Positions 28,578 to 37,927 are shown, counted from the stretch's first letter. The stretch is 64,000 nt of DNA from Methanocaldococcus bathoardescens (GCF_000739065.1 NZ_CP009149.1:930001-994000); one strand, 5' to 3'. A program made the numbers and translations. The notes: generated from the sequence alone by a model not told the origin.

Positions 28578-30206
28578 ATGGCAATGGCAGGGACACCAAT
28601 AGTAGTATTACCACAAAACGTTAAGAGATACGTTGGAAGAGATGCTCAAAGAATGAACATATTAGCAGGTAGAATTATCGCTGAGACAGTTAGAACAACA
28701 TTAGGTCCAAAAGGAATGGACAAAATGTTAGTTGATGAGTTAGGAGATATAGTTGTTACAAACGATGGGGTTACAATATTAAAAGAAATGAGTGTTGAGC
28801 ACCCAGCTGCTAAGATGTTAATAGAAGTTGCTAAAACACAAGAGAAAGAAGTTGGAGATGGTACAACAACAGCAGTTGTTATTGCTGGGGAATTATTAAG
28901 AAAAGCTGAAGAATTATTAGACCAAAACATCCACCCATCAGTCATCATTAATGGATACGAAATGGCAAGAAACAAAGCAGTTGAAGAATTAAAAACTATA
29001 GCTAAAGAAGTAAAAGCTGACGACACAGAGATGTTAAAGAAAATTGCAATGACATCAATTACTGGTAAAGGAGCAGAGAAAGCAAGAGAACAGTTAGCTG
29101 AAATTGTTGTTGAAGCTGTTAGAGCTGTTGTTGATGAAGAAACTGGAAAAGTTGACAAAGACTTAATTAAAGTTGAGAAGAAAGAAGGAGCTCCAATTGA
29201 AGAGACCACATTAATTAGAGGAGTTGTCATTGACAAAGAGAGAGTCAACCCACAAATGCCAAAGAAAGTTGAAAATGCTAAGATTGCATTATTAAACTGC
29301 CCAATTGAAGTTAAAGAAACAGAAACAGATGCAGAAATAAGAATTACTGACCCAGCTAAGTTAATGGAGTTCATTGAGCAAGAAGAGAAAATGATTAAAG
29401 ACATGGTTGAGAAAATAGCTGCTACAGGAGCTAATGTAGTATTCTGTCAGAAAGGAATTGATGACTTAGCTCAGCACTATTTAGCTAAGAAAGGAATATT
29501 AGCAGTAAGAAGAGTTAAGAAATCAGACATGGAGAAATTAGCTAAAGCTACAGGAGCAAGAATCGTCACAAACATTGATGACTTAACACCAGAAGACCTT
29601 GGAGAAGCTGGATTAGTTGAAGAGAGAAAAGTTGCTGGAGATGCAATGATATTCGTCGAGCAGTGCAAGCATCCAAAAGCTGTAACAATCTTAGCAAGAG
29701 GTTCAACAGAGCACGTTGTTGAAGAAGTTGCAAGAGCAATTGATGATGCAATTGGAGTTGTTAAGTGTGCATTAGAAGAAGGTAAGATTGTTGCTGGTGG
29801 AGGAGCAACTGAAATAGAATTAGCTAAGAGATTAAGAAAATTCGCTGAAACAGTTGCTGGAAGAGAGCAGTTAGCAGTTAAAGCATTCGCTGATGCATTA
29901 GAAGTCATTCCAAGAACATTAGCTGAGAACTCAGGATTAGACCCAATTGACATGCTCGTTAAGTTAAGAGCTGCTCACGAGAAAGAAGGCGGAGAAGTTT
30001 GTGGATTAGACGTCTTCGAAGGAGAAGTAGTCAACATGTTAGAAAAAGGAGTTGTTGAACCATTGAAAGTCAAGACACAAGCAATTGACTCAGCTACAGA
30101 AGCATCAGTCATGCTCTTAAGAATTGATGACGTCATAGCTGCTGAGAAAGTTAAAGAAGACAAAGGAGAAGGAGGAGAACCAGGAGGCGACGACAGCGAA
30201 TTCTAA
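28578..30206 (+). CDS. ths: Thermosome (group II chaperonin) subunit
   Basis: ATP-driven double-ring chaperonin of archaea. The start at 28578 (MAMAGTP) lies four bases after GAGGTGAT; ATG codons upstream overlap that site. 542 residues. Seen are [16 protein letters not shown], the ATP site [10 protein letters not shown] and [27 protein letters not shown], the catalytic Asp in CGLD, and [15 protein letters not shown]. The tail is a Gly/Asp/Glu-rich stretch typical of the family. Codon choice here (AGA, GTT, CCA, many C-ending Asn/Tyr/Phe) is that of a highly expressed gene. It is apparently the only subunit gene here and probably forms a homo-oligomer. Confidence 0.99.
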   Translation: MAMAGTPIVVLPQNVKRYVGRDAQRMNILAGRIIAETVRTTLGPKGMDKMLVDELGDIVVTNDGVTILKEMSVEHPAAKMLIEVAKTQEKEVGDGTTTAVVIAGELLRKAEELLDQNIHPSVIINGYEMARNKAVEELKTIAKEVKADDTEMLKKIAMTSITGKGAEKAREQLAEIVVEAVRAVVDEETGKVDKDLIKVEKKEGAPIEETTLIRGVVIDKERVNPQMPKKVENAKIALLNCPIEVKETETDAEIRITDPAKLMEFIEQEEKMIKDMVEKIAATGANVVFCQKGIDDLAQHYLAKKGILAVRRVKKSDMEKLAKATGARIVTNIDDLTPEDLGEAGLVEERKVAGDAMIFVEQCKHPKAVTILARGSTEHVVEEVARAIDDAIGVVKCALEEGKIVAGGGATEIELAKRLRKFAETVAGREQLAVKAFADALEVIPRTLAENSGLDPIDMLVKLRAAHEKEGGEVCGLDVFEGEVVNMLEKGVVEPLKVKTQAIDSATEASVMLLRIDDVIAAEKVKEDKGEGGEPGGDDSEF

Positions 30207-30225
30207 ATCCCCTTAAATCCTAAAT

Positions 30226-30248
30226 AAAATTTTTTATTTTTTATTTTA
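30226..30248 (+). terminator. T-rich terminator of the thermosome gene
   Basis: Runs of T interrupted by single A residues start 20 bp after the thermosome stop codon. This is the form of intrinsic archaeal terminators. No stem is evident. Confidence 0.55.
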
Positions 30249-30314
30249 CTTAGAATCTATAAATTTAAATGTATAGATTAAAGTTTAAATTTTAAAAAAA
30301 TTAGATAAAAATTT

Positions 30315-30411
30315 AATAGGACTTTCGCAGGAATTAAATGTTCTATTGTATATATGATGCCTTTGGCATCAAAATTTCTTATTTGAATATATAAACTGCG
30401 AAAGTCCTATT
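30315..30411. repeat. MITE-like element, family A, copy 2 (97 bp)
   Basis: Perfect 16-bp terminal inverted repeats AATAGGACTTTCGCAG / CTGCGAAAGTCCTATT with an internal perfect stem GATGCC-TTT-GGCATC. It fills the space between the convergent thermosome and tldD genes; its right end supplies two bases of the tldD stop codon. No coding capacity. Homologous to the elements at 11052-11148 and 50998-51095. Confidence 0.88.
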
Positions 30412-31765
30412 AAGAAACAGTTGCTATTGTCCTAACACATCCTCCTCCATCACCAACTGGAACACTCTGCCCATATTTTCCACAGTAACCAACACTTAGC
30501 TCAAAGTCCTTTGTAACAGCATCAACTTTAAATAAAATATCTAAAATCTCCCCACTCAATCCAGCATCTTTTAAAATCTGAGTTAGCTCACCATTTTCAA
30601 TTAAATATGCTTCAACGGCACTAAATTGGAAAAGACCTTTACCAGTATCAACCTGCCCTCCCCTTGAACCTTTCAAAAATATTCCCTCCTTTGTGTCTTC
30701 CAAAAGCTCTTCAAAACTCCAATCTCCTGGCTTTATGAAAGTGTTACTCATCCTTACAATTGGTTTATTTAATCCCTCGGCTCTACCATTCCCTGTTAGC
30801 TCAGCATCCATTCTTCCAGCTGTTTCTCTTGAATGTATATATGTTTTTAAAATTCCATTTTCAATGATAACTGTTCTTTTTCCTTCAACTCCTTCATCAT
30901 CATATTTATAAGAGCCAAAGGCATCTTTAATTGTAGCGTCATCTATAACTGTAACATATTCGCTTCCAACTTCTTTATTTAATTTATCTTTAAATACACT
31001 ATCATTTTGTAAAACCAAATCTGCCTCTGCCGCATGTCCTACAGCTTCATGTATAAACACTCCAGCTAATTCGGGGTCTAAGATTACCTTAAATTTACCT
31101 TTTGGGCAAGGTTTTGCTTTCAATAATCTTAAAGCCCTATTTTTTGCTTCTAAAGCTAAATTTAAATAATTATCTTTTATTTTCTCAAATCCAAAACCAC
31201 CAGTTCTCTCAGCTCCATACTGCAAATTTCCATTTTCCTTAGCAACACAGTTCATATACATAATACATCTTGTTATTTTCCCTTCAATTCTTGAACCTTC
31301 ACTATTCAAAAATATCTTTTTCCCAAATACATCAGAATAGCTAACAGAAATACTTTTAATCTTTTCATCCACCATATTTTTGTAGGTATCTATAATAATT
31401 TCTTTCTTTTCTTCAATATCTACATCAGTTGGCTTTATTTTTCCAACCATTATGTAATTATCAGTTATTGCTTTATAATCTTTTAATATAACCTCTTTTT
31501 CTGAATATTCATTTGAGATTTTAGCCATTTTATAAGCTTTTTCAATAAGTTTTTCAATTTCTTCTTCATTTACTATGTTTGATGTAACAAACCCCCAGCC
31601 ATTTTTGTATAAAACTCTAACAGCTACACCATTTCCAAAACCTGAAGAAATTTCTTCTATTTTACCATCTTTTAAAGTTATTGAATTGCTCTCTCCAAAA
31701 TTTATTCTTATATCTGCATAATCCCCAATTTCTAACAATTTTTCTATTTTTTCTAAGTTGAGCAT
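30410..31765 (-). CDS. tldD: TldD family metallopeptidase
   Basis: TldD with TldE forms a zinc protease that digests unfolded peptides or trims precursors. 451 residues, a full-length family member. The metal site is HEAVGHAAEAD (HExxxH), with the conserved ETAGRMDAELTGNGRAEG and GLFQFSAVEAYLIENGE regions and a C-terminal GKYGQSVPVGDGGGCVRT. The start follows GGTGATAAC. No tldE is in the window. The stop codon overlaps the end of a MITE-like element, so the last codons could be recent in origin. Confidence 0.93.
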   Translation of the reverse strand: MLNLEKIEKLLEIGDYADIRINFGESNSITLKDGKIEEISSGFGNGVAVRVLYKNGWGFVTSNIVNEEEIEKLIEKAYKMAKISNEYSEKEVILKDYKAITDNYIMVGKIKPTDVDIEEKKEIIIDTYKNMVDEKIKSISVSYSDVFGKKIFLNSEGSRIEGKITRCIMYMNCVAKENGNLQYGAERTGGFGFEKIKDNYLNLALEAKNRALRLLKAKPCPKGKFKVILDPELAGVFIHEAVGHAAEADLVLQNDSVFKDKLNKEVGSEYVTVIDDATIKDAFGSYKYDDEGVEGKRTVIIENGILKTYIHSRETAGRMDAELTGNGRAEGLNKPIVRMSNTFIKPGDWSFEELLEDTKEGIFLKGSRGGQVDTGKGLFQFSAVEAYLIENGELTQILKDAGLSGEILDILFKVDAVTKDFELSVGYCGKYGQSVPVGDGGGCVRTIATVS

Positions 31766-31833
31766 GTTATCACCAAAATATTAGAATATCAAATTTCAAA
31801 ATATTTAATTGTTATAAGATGTGAGGTGATTAT

Positions 31834-32502
31834 ATGAATTACATGAAAAAGATAGTGTTATTTTTGATAATAAATATACTACCCATAGCCATCTTAGGTT
31901 TATATTTATGTACAAATATAGGAGGAGCAGAGGACGTTAAAGAAGTTGTAGAAAACTCACCGTTCAAAGAATTTATTTATATAGACTATAAAACACTTAT
32001 GATACTTAAAGACAATGCCGATATTCAAAATATTCCAGCAATATACAAAGAAACCCTAATTTTTATTAATGGTATTTATATAGGAAATCATGGAAGTATT
32101 GGCATCAAAGTGCCACTTGGATTTTTAATCAAATACATTCCAATTGGCAATTTTGAGTATTATAATGGCGTTTTAATAAAAAATCCTAATGAATTTGATT
32201 TGGGCAAAGCTGAGATAAATGATTTAATTAACACAGTTCCATCAAATTATAAAGATGTTCTTATATATAAGAAAGATTATGTAATTGGCATATACTATGA
32301 TTTAAACTCAAATAAAACCTATCTTGTATACGTTTTCAAAAAATCTGATAACAGAGAAATTGATACTGAAAAGCTTAAAAATGAATTATTACAAAAAACA
32401 GATGCAGTTGATTGTAATGTAATTGACATGGGAAATGAAATTTATGTTTATCAAGAATTTAATGGAATAAATTTAAATTTAATAAGCAATGGGATATTAT
32501 GA
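31834..32502 (+). CDS. Membrane-anchored protein of unknown function upstream of hemD
   Basis: I do not recognise a family. 222 residues; GAGGTGATT precedes the ATG. One hydrophobic N-terminal segment (IVLFLIINILPIAILGLYLC, about 7-26) suggests a membrane anchor or signal peptide with a soluble extracytoplasmic domain of about 190 residues that is beta-rich by eye. Its stop codon overlaps the hemD start (ATGA), so the two are translationally coupled. Confidence 0.8.
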   Translation: MNYMKKIVLFLIINILPIAILGLYLCTNIGGAEDVKEVVENSPFKEFIYIDYKTLMILKDNADIQNIPAIYKETLIFINGIYIGNHGSIGIKVPLGFLIKYIPIGNFEYYNGVLIKNPNEFDLGKAEINDLINTVPSNYKDVLIYKKDYVIGIYYDLNSNKTYLVYVFKKSDNREIDTEKLKNELLQKTDAVDCNVIDMGNEIYVYQEFNGINLNLISNGIL

Positions 32503-33218
32503 AGGTTATAATAACAAGACCTAAGGAAAGAGCTAATGTATTTGCTGAGTTATTAAAAAAAGAGGGATTTGAACCAATAATATTTCCAACTTTAGAGCTC
32601 ATTTACAATAAAGATGTAAAAGTCAATTTAAATAATTACAATTGGATAGCTTTTACCTCACCAAGTGGTGTTATTGGATTGTATAATATAATAGATGAAA
32701 ATCAGAGAGAAGATGTAAAAAATAAAAAAATTGCAGTCATTGGAGAAAAAACAGCAAAAACTTTTAAAAAATATTTTGGTAAAGAGCCAGATGTAGTACC
32801 AAAAGAATATACTGCAGAATCTCTTTTAGAGGAAATTAAAAAAGTTGCTAAAAGTGATGATAAATTTTTAATTCCTACAACACCATCAACAAGGGATGTT
32901 TTAAAAAATAACTTAAATGCTGATTTGTTGTTTGTGTATAAATCTATTGAGCCAGAAAATCTAAAAGAAAAGATTGAGAAATTAAAAGAAGAAATAAAGA
33001 ATGAAGAATTTATTCTAACATTTACAAGTGGATTAACAGCTAAAAACTTTTTTAAATACGTTGATGATGAATTTGCCAATATTATAAAAGATAATTATAT
33101 AGTGGCTATAGGTCCAATAACAGCCAAAGTTATTGAGGAATTTGGTTTTAAACCATTAATTCCTAAGATATACACAATAGAAGGAATTATAGATGTTATT
33201 AAAAATCTAAAAGGTTAA
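32499..33218 (+). CDS. hemD: Uroporphyrinogen-III synthase
   Basis: Closes hydroxymethylbilane to uroporphyrinogen III, the precursor of cobamides, F430 and siroheme in methanogens. 239 residues. The two-lobed HemD pattern is seen: IITRPKERANVFAELLKKEGFEPIIFPTLEL, NWIAFTSPSGVIGLY, IAVIGEKTAKTFKKYF, and in lobe two FILTFTSGLTAKNFF and IVAIGPITAKVIEEFG. Overlaps the previous gene by 4 bp; hypD starts 12 bp after it. Confidence 0.92.
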   Translation: MKVIITRPKERANVFAELLKKEGFEPIIFPTLELIYNKDVKVNLNNYNWIAFTSPSGVIGLYNIIDENQREDVKNKKIAVIGEKTAKTFKKYFGKEPDVVPKEYTAESLLEEIKKVAKSDDKFLIPTTPSTRDVLKNNLNADLLFVYKSIEPENLKEKIEKLKEEIKNEEFILTFTSGLTAKNFFKYVDDEFANIIKDNYIVAIGPITAKVIEEFGFKPLIPKIYTIEGIIDVIKNLKG

Positions 33219-33229
33219 AGAGGGAAAGA

Positions 33230-34306
33230 ATGATTAACTTAAATGATAGAGCCCTTATAAAAAAAGCTATAGATAAGATAAATAAACTTGCTGAGAAGGT
33301 TGATAATCTAAAAATTATGCATGTTTGTGGAAGTCATGAGCATACAATCTGTAAATATGGTATTAGGGAAGTATTACCAGAAAATATCTCTGTTGTTCCA
33401 GGTCCTGGCTGTCCTGTATGTGTAACAACACAAAAAGAAATTGATACTGCCATATATTTGGCTGATAATGGTTATGTTATAACAACCCTTGGTGATATGT
33501 ATAGAGTGCCAGGAAGTGAAAAGAGCTTAATGGAAAAACAATCTGAAGGATGCGATGTTAGAATTGTTTATAGCATAAGTGAAGCTGTAAAAATGGCTAA
33601 AAAAGAGAAGGATAAAAAATTTGTTTTTGTGGCTATTGGTTTTGAAACTACAGCTCCAACAACAGGGGCTGAGCTTATAAGTCTAAAAAATAAAGACATA
33701 GGTAACTTTTTCATTTTAAACTGCCATAGACAAACCCCGCCAGTTATGGAGTTTTTGTTGAGTGAGGGGGTTTATTTAGATGCTTTTATCTGCCCGGGAC
33801 ATGTTTCAACAATTACAGGTTTAAAGCCATATTATGAACCATGCAAAAAATACAATGCCCCAATGGTTGTTGCTGGCTTTGAACCAATAGACGTTTTAAT
33901 GGCAATAATCATGATTTTAAAACAAATTATCAATGGAGAGGCAAAGGTTGAGAATGAATATATGAGAGCTGTTAAACCTGAAGGAAATGTTTTAGCTCAA
34001 AAAATAATAAACGAGGTTTTTGAAAGTGTAGATATTCCTTGGAGAGGGTTTCCAGTTATTAAAAATGGTGGCTTTGGATTAAGAAAAGAATATAAGAAAT
34101 TTGACATTTACGAGCATGAAGATATTCCAGAAATTAAAGAAAAAATACCAAAAGGTTGTATATGTGATAAAATTTTGAGAGGAGAGAAGCTTCCAACTGA
34201 TTGTCCATTGTTTGGTAAGGTTTGCACCCCATTAAATCCAGTCGGAAGTTGTATGGTCTCGGACGAGGGAACGTGTAGAATATTTTATAAGTATAGAAGG
34301 ATTTAA
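33230..34306 (+). CDS. hypD: Hydrogenase maturation protein HypD
   Basis: HypD with HypC assembles the Fe(CN)2CO part of [NiFe]-hydrogenase, needed by hydrogenotrophic methanogens. 358 residues, normal length. Family cysteine motifs are clear: MHVCGSHEHTICKYGIR, VPGPGCPVCVTTQKEID, AFICPGHVSTITG, and a C-terminal [4Fe-4S] set in CICDKIL, CPLFGKVCTPLNPVGSCMVSDEGTC. The ATG at 33230 follows GAGGGAAAG. Confidence 0.98.
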   Translation: MINLNDRALIKKAIDKINKLAEKVDNLKIMHVCGSHEHTICKYGIREVLPENISVVPGPGCPVCVTTQKEIDTAIYLADNGYVITTLGDMYRVPGSEKSLMEKQSEGCDVRIVYSISEAVKMAKKEKDKKFVFVAIGFETTAPTTGAELISLKNKDIGNFFILNCHRQTPPVMEFLLSEGVYLDAFICPGHVSTITGLKPYYEPCKKYNAPMVVAGFEPIDVLMAIIMILKQIINGEAKVENEYMRAVKPEGNVLAQKIINEVFESVDIPWRGFPVIKNGGFGLRKEYKKFDIYEHEDIPEIKEKIPKGCICDKILRGEKLPTDCPLFGKVCTPLNPVGSCMVSDEGTCRIFYKYRRI

Positions 34307-34399
34307 TAATTTAATAATAAATTATTTAAATATTTGTAAGTAAAAATATTATAATGATAAGGATTAACATCTTTTATTTTTTTGAATTTAGGTGGTTAA

Positions 34400-34795
34400 A
34401 TGAGAAACAATACTCATTTAACTTTTGAAAATGAAAGTATTGACGAGCTTCAGAATATATCTAATGATGGATGTGAGTATGGTATAAACTATTTGGAGAG
34501 ATTCGTTAAGAATAAAATTAAAAAACTTAGAAAAATGAAAGATGGGATAAGTGATGAAATAGCAAATGAAATAATGACAGAATTTTATAAACGTCGTCTT
34601 AGAGTATATCTCCATAATTATGGTTTATTACCAAGATTTATGGTAAATTATGGAGAGTTGCATAAACTTGATAATTTAGAGTCTGAATTAAGGGAGGAAA
34701 TTAAATTGGCAAAAGAAAGGTATAAAAAAGAAAATAGGAGGATTAATATCGAAAAATTATCGGTAAATATTAATTTTAATCTCTTTAAACTTTAA
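34400..34795 (+). CDS. Small hydrophilic protein of unknown function
   Basis: I do not recognise it. 131 residues behind GGTGGTTAA. Charged and mostly helical (ERFVKNKIKKLRKMKDGISDEIANEIMTEFYKRRLRVYLHNYG), with no membrane segment, Cys pair or known motif. It lies alone between hypD and the operator-like repeats upstream of the small membrane protein gene. Confidence 0.75.
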   Translation: MRNNTHLTFENESIDELQNISNDGCEYGINYLERFVKNKIKKLRKMKDGISDEIANEIMTEFYKRRLRVYLHNYGLLPRFMVNYGELHKLDNLESELREEIKLAKERYKKENRRINIEKLSVNINFNLFKL

Positions 34796-34871
34796 TCCTA
34801 TTTTTTATTTTTTTATCTATCAAAAGTTAGCTCCATACTCTTTTATATACATTTTTATACAAATTTAAATT

Positions 34872-34948
34872 TGTCATGATTTATCATTATAGATTAAAAA
34901 CAATCTGTCATTATTTTTCATTAAAAACATTTGTCATGATTGTTCATG
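34872..34948. promoter_or_regulatory. Three operator-like repeats upstream of a small membrane protein gene
   Basis: TGTCATGATTTATCATTA (34872), TGTCATTATTTTTCATTA (34906) and TGTCATGATTGTTCATGA (34932) share one pattern. The first contains a perfect dyad, ATGAT-TT-ATCAT. They lie just upstream of a TATA-like CATATATATT (about 34959-34968), so a dimeric regulator binding here would control the gene that starts at 35019. A fourth copy lies downstream at 35250. Confidence 0.6.
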
Positions 34949-35018
34949 AGCAAAAAAGCATATATATTACTTTTTTCAATGATATAAGTGAGGACAGCAA
35001 GTAATGAAAGGTGAAACT

Positions 35019-35189
35019 ATGAATGCAAAGATGCAATATCTACATGTGAATGATGAAGAATTTGAAGAATTAGAAAACATAAAGAAAGATTTAACAAGGT
35101 CATACACAGGTAGTGAAGTAACAAAAATTATGGGATATATATTAGCTGGATTAATCATAATATCAGCTGTTGCACCTATTTTATTTTAA
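35019..35189 (+). CDS. 56-residue membrane protein of unknown function
   Basis: The ATG at 35019 (MNAKMQYLHVNDEEF) follows AAAGGTGAAACT; an earlier ATG at 35004 overlaps that site. The N-terminal two-thirds is a charged, probably cytoplasmic helix (EEFEELENIKKDLTRSYTG). The C-terminal third is one hydrophobic segment (IMGYILAGLIIISAVAPILF). I know no family. Candidate operators lie on both sides, so it appears tightly regulated as a one-gene unit or with the sulfur genes that follow. Confidence 0.75.
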   Translation: MNAKMQYLHVNDEEFEELENIKKDLTRSYTGSEVTKIMGYILAGLIIISAVAPILF

Positions 35190-35249
35190 ATTAGCGAAAA
35201 TTTACAGAATAAAAAAGAGAGTAGTTTGGACTATTTTTATAGATAAAAT

Positions 35250-35267
35250 TGTCATGATTTATCATTA
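35250..35267. promoter_or_regulatory. Fourth operator-like repeat, upstream of the tusA-like gene
   Basis: TGTCATGATTTATCATTA is identical to the copy at 34872 and lies 130 bp before the TusA-like gene and 60 bp after the small membrane protein gene. It suggests one regulator governs both transcription units. Confidence 0.55.
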
Positions 35268-35379
35268 CAAAATTTGATATTAAAAAACCTAATAACTAAT
35301 AAGCAATTAAAATTTTTTCAGATTAATTTTTTATACATTTGTTAATATCAATTTTATTAAAAATTTTATGGTGAAGGTT

Positions 35380-35595
35380 ATGAAAAAACTTGATGTTACA
35401 GGAGATATCTGCCCAATTCCAGTTTTAAAAACAAAAAAAGCTTTAGAAGAATTAAATGAAGGAGAAGAATTGGAAGTTGTTGGGGATTACAAACCAGCAT
35501 TAGAGAATATAAAAAGATTTGCTGAAAATAACGGATATACTGTTGTCTCTGCTGAAGAGACAGAAAACGGTTTTAGAATTGTTATTAAAAAATAA
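35380..35595 (+). CDS. TusA/SirA family sulfur carrier protein
   Basis: 71 residues from the ATG at 35380, behind GGTGAAGGTT. The family motif is clear: KLDVTGDICPIPVLKTKKALEEL, with the CPxP cysteine that carries persulfide sulfur, and ELEVVGDYKPALENIKRFAENNGY. Likely a sulfur relay carrier, for example in thiolation or cysteine-free sulfur transfer. The DsrE-like gene 24 bp downstream is a natural partner. Confidence 0.92.
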   Translation: MKKLDVTGDICPIPVLKTKKALEELNEGEELEVVGDYKPALENIKRFAENNGYTVVSAEETENGFRIVIKK

Positions 35596-35619
35596 ATAAT
35601 ATTATTTTTGGTGATTAAC

Positions 35620-35964
35620 GTGAAATTTACTGTAGTTATTACAGAAGCACCTTATGGTAAGGAGAGAGCTTATTCAGCATTAAGATTTGCATTAACAGCC
35701 CTATTAGAAGGAATTAAAGTAAATATCTTCTTAATTGAGAATGGGGTTTATGTTGCTAAAAAAGAACAAAATCCATCAGAAATGCCTAATTATTTAGAGT
35801 TGTTAAAAAATGCTATTGAGCTTGGGGCAGTAGTTAAAGCTTGTGGCCCTTGCTGTAAAGCAAGAGGTTTAAAAGAGGAAGATTTACTTGAAGGAGTTCA
35901 ATTAGCTACAATGCATGACTTAATAGCTTTTGTTAAGGAAAGTGATAACGTAGTTACATTTTAA
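35620..35964 (+). CDS. DsrE/F-like sulfurtransferase subunit
   Basis: The frame opens at 35608, but the GTG at 35620 is preceded by GGTGATTAAC and gives 114 residues. The fold signature is VVITEAPYGKERAYSALRFALTALLEG at the start (DsrE-type alpha/beta) and a cysteine cluster VKACGPCCKARGLKEEDLLEG that should hold the active persulfide. With the TusA-like protein encoded just upstream it probably forms a two-step sulfur transfer pair. Confidence 0.88.
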   Translation: MKFTVVITEAPYGKERAYSALRFALTALLEGIKVNIFLIENGVYVAKKEQNPSEMPNYLELLKNAIELGAVVKACGPCCKARGLKEEDLLEGVQLATMHDLIAFVKESDNVVTF

Positions 35965-36957
35965 TTAACTTTGATTCTTTGCTTTTTTATATTCCTCTAC
36001 AAATCTTTTATAGCAAAGGTCTAAAACTTCTTTTATAACTTTTTCTTTACTTTTGCTCTTATCATAAGGAGCATTTAACCCACCAGCTTCACTATGTCCT
36101 CCTCCACTTCCCCCCAACTCTTTTCCAATTTTTTCCATCAAATTACCTAAATGCACATACTTAGAAACATGTTTTCTACATCTTGCACTAACTCTAATCT
36201 CTCCCTCTTTTTTCCTAACAGCTACAACGAATGCTATATCTGCCCCTATACTCACTATAGTTTTTGCACAAGAAGCTTCATGAGAACTAACATGAGATAG
36301 AGCTATTTTAAGCTTATCAAATTCCCTAATTTCCATTCTACTACATGCCTTTAAGTGGGCTGTTCTCTTACTAAAATCACTTTCTTGAGACAATAAATAC
36401 AAAATTTTCTGAAAACTTATATCTTTTATTAAATAACTTATTAACTCAAATGTTCTTGAGTTAGCTAACTTTAAATGTTTTGTATCATAAACAATTCCAC
36501 ACAATAGGGCAATTCTAACATTTTTTGGTGGAAAGATATTTAATTCTTTAAAAATCTCTGCTATAATCTCGGATGTTGATGGATAATCTTCCCTAACTAT
36601 GTAATATTCACATATATCTGCCAAATCAGTTTTTTTATGGTGGTCTATTAAAATAACTTCTCTCTCTTTTAATTCATTAAAATTAACCTTTAATTGATTT
36701 ACTGAAGCAGTATCAACTATAAACACAGTTTCTGGTAGTTTAGGATAAACTTCAATATCTACTTTTTCCCCAATTTCATTTAAAATGTTCCTTGAAATCT
36801 TACTAACAGAATCTGCTGAAATTCTAAACTTTCCATTTGGATTTAATTGGGATGCTAAATATTTTAAAGCTACACAACTTCCTATTGCATCAGGGTCTGC
36901 GTTATGATGGCATAAAAAAAGAATCTCATCTCTTTTTAAATAATCTAATAACTTCAT
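35965..36957 (-). CDS. DHH/DHHA1 family phosphoesterase
   Basis: A RecJ-like/NrnA-type phosphodiesterase. About 330 residues from the ATG at 36957 (MKLLDYLKRDE), behind GGTGAGCAA. Metal-binding motifs are HHNADPDAIGS (I), VFIVDTASV (II), ILIDHHKKTD (III, DHH) and, in the DHHA1 domain, LGGSGGGHSEAGG. Relatives degrade short oligoribonucleotides, pAp or cyclic dinucleotides; which applies cannot be told. Since a DacZ gene is present at 25136-26065, c-di-AMP or pApA is one possible substrate. Confidence 0.9.
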   Translation of the reverse strand: MKLLDYLKRDEILFLCHHNADPDAIGSCVALKYLASQLNPNGKFRISADSVSKISRNILNEIGEKVDIEVYPKLPETVFIVDTASVNQLKVNFNELKEREVILIDHHKKTDLADICEYYIVREDYPSTSEIIAEIFKELNIFPPKNVRIALLCGIVYDTKHLKLANSRTFELISYLIKDISFQKILYLLSQESDFSKRTAHLKACSRMEIREFDKLKIALSHVSSHEASCAKTIVSIGADIAFVVAVRKKEGEIRVSARCRKHVSKYVHLGNLMEKIGKELGGSGGGHSEAGGLNAPYDKSKSKEKVIKEVLDLCYKRFVEEYKKAKNQS

Positions 36958-37048
36958 TTTGCTCACCATAAAATTAGCAAGTAATAATTTAAAAGCTTAA
37001 AATTTCAAAAATAATAAAATTAAAAAGGAAAAATAAAGAAAAATTAAT

Positions 37049-37390
37049 TTATTGTGCTGCAGGTATCATTTTTTGTAATTTTTCCTGCAATTCTTTTAAT
37101 CTTGATTGTAATTTTTCTTCCTGTTTCTCTAATGTTTTTACTCTCAACTCTAATGTTTCAACTTTTTCTTCTAATTCTTTTTTAACATCATCTTTTTTTC
37201 TTTTAACAAATAATCCCCCAACTAACTTATAAACCTCATCGCTTGCAGATTTTTCCAATTCTTCTAAAGCTTTTTTACTTTCTTTTAATTCCGCTTCAAC
37301 GCTCTGCTTCTGCATTAAAATCATTTGTAATTGTTGCTGTAATTGTTGTAACTGCATTAATTGTGCTTGAATTTGTGGTGGTAATTCCAT
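37049..37390 (-). CDS. pfdB: Prefoldin subunit beta
   Basis: Prefoldin beta, a coiled-coil jellyfish chaperone that hands unfolded proteins to the thermosome. 113 residues from the ATG at 37390 ([11 protein letters not shown]), behind GAGGTGACTG. Two long helices ([22 protein letters not shown] and [21 protein letters not shown]) flank the beta hairpin [21 protein letters not shown], which is the beta-type signature. Confidence 0.95.
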   Translation of the reverse strand: MELPPQIQAQLMQLQQLQQQLQMILMQKQSVEAELKESKKALEELEKSASDEVYKLVGGLFVKRKKDDVKKELEEKVETLELRVKTLEKQEEKLQSRLKELQEKLQKMIPAAQ

Positions 37391-37434
37391 AACAGTCACC
37401 TCTTAAGCTAAGCTTTATATTGCTGATAGTAAAA

Positions 37435-37541
37435 TATAGCCAATCATCAAACTTTATTATCTAATAGGGTCTTTATAAAAGCCTTTGGGCTTTTATACTT
37501 AATGCATTTTTAAAGTGTAATTTATTTGATGATTGACTATA
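37435..37541. repeat. MITE-like element, family B, copy 1 (107 bp)
   Basis: Terminal inverted repeats TATAGCCAATCATCAAA and TTTGATGATTGACTATA (one mismatch), with an inner palindrome ATAAAAGCC-TTT-GGGCTTTTAT. It lies 45 bp upstream of prefoldin beta, in the 342-bp gap before the next gene, and pairs with the copy at 52194-52301. The rest of the gap is AT-rich with no visible gene. Confidence 0.85.
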
Positions 37542-37732
37542 ATAAGCCAATAATATAAAAATCTTTTCCTCATAGCTAAGCAGAATTTTTATTTGTAGTA
37601 TTTAAACTTCATTGATATGAAATTTACAGCTATTTTTGATTTTTAGTTTAAAAATTATAGTGGCTTAGATAACAACAATTACATAAACTTTAAATAATTT
37701 TGTGTTTGATATGTGTTTTAGGTGAGTATATT

Positions 37733-37927
37733 ATGACACAAAGAGAAAAAGATGATATAAAGAGAGTTCAGGTTACATTCACCAAGAGTCAGTGGGAGTT
37801 AATTGAAAATTTTAGGGGAATTTTGGGACAAACTGATGCTGAAATTGTAAGAACTATTGTTTTAGCATGGTTATCTGAAAAATCAATTATATCAACTACC
37901 ATAAAGAAAGAAATAGGGGATAAGTAA
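37733..37927 (+). CDS. Small putative ribbon-helix-helix protein upstream of the methyltransferase
   Basis: 64 residues from the ATG at 37733, behind GGTGAGTATT. KRVQVTFTKSQWELIENFRGILGQTDAEIVRTIVLAWLSEK resembles a CopG-type ribbon-helix-helix: one strand followed by two helices. Its stop overlaps the methyltransferase start by one base (TAATG), so it is coupled to it. A regulator of the restriction-modification locus is a reasonable guess. Confidence 0.75.
   Translation: MTQREKDDIKRVQVTFTKSQWELIENFRGILGQTDAEIVRTIVLAWLSEKSIISTTIKKEIGDK

Noticed and set aside
28646-29953. Long open frames antisense to the thermosome gene (up to about 250 codons)
   Set aside because: They arise from the biased codon use of a highly expressed gene; composition (rich in S, T, I, A, L) and lack of ribosome binding sites mark them as shadows.
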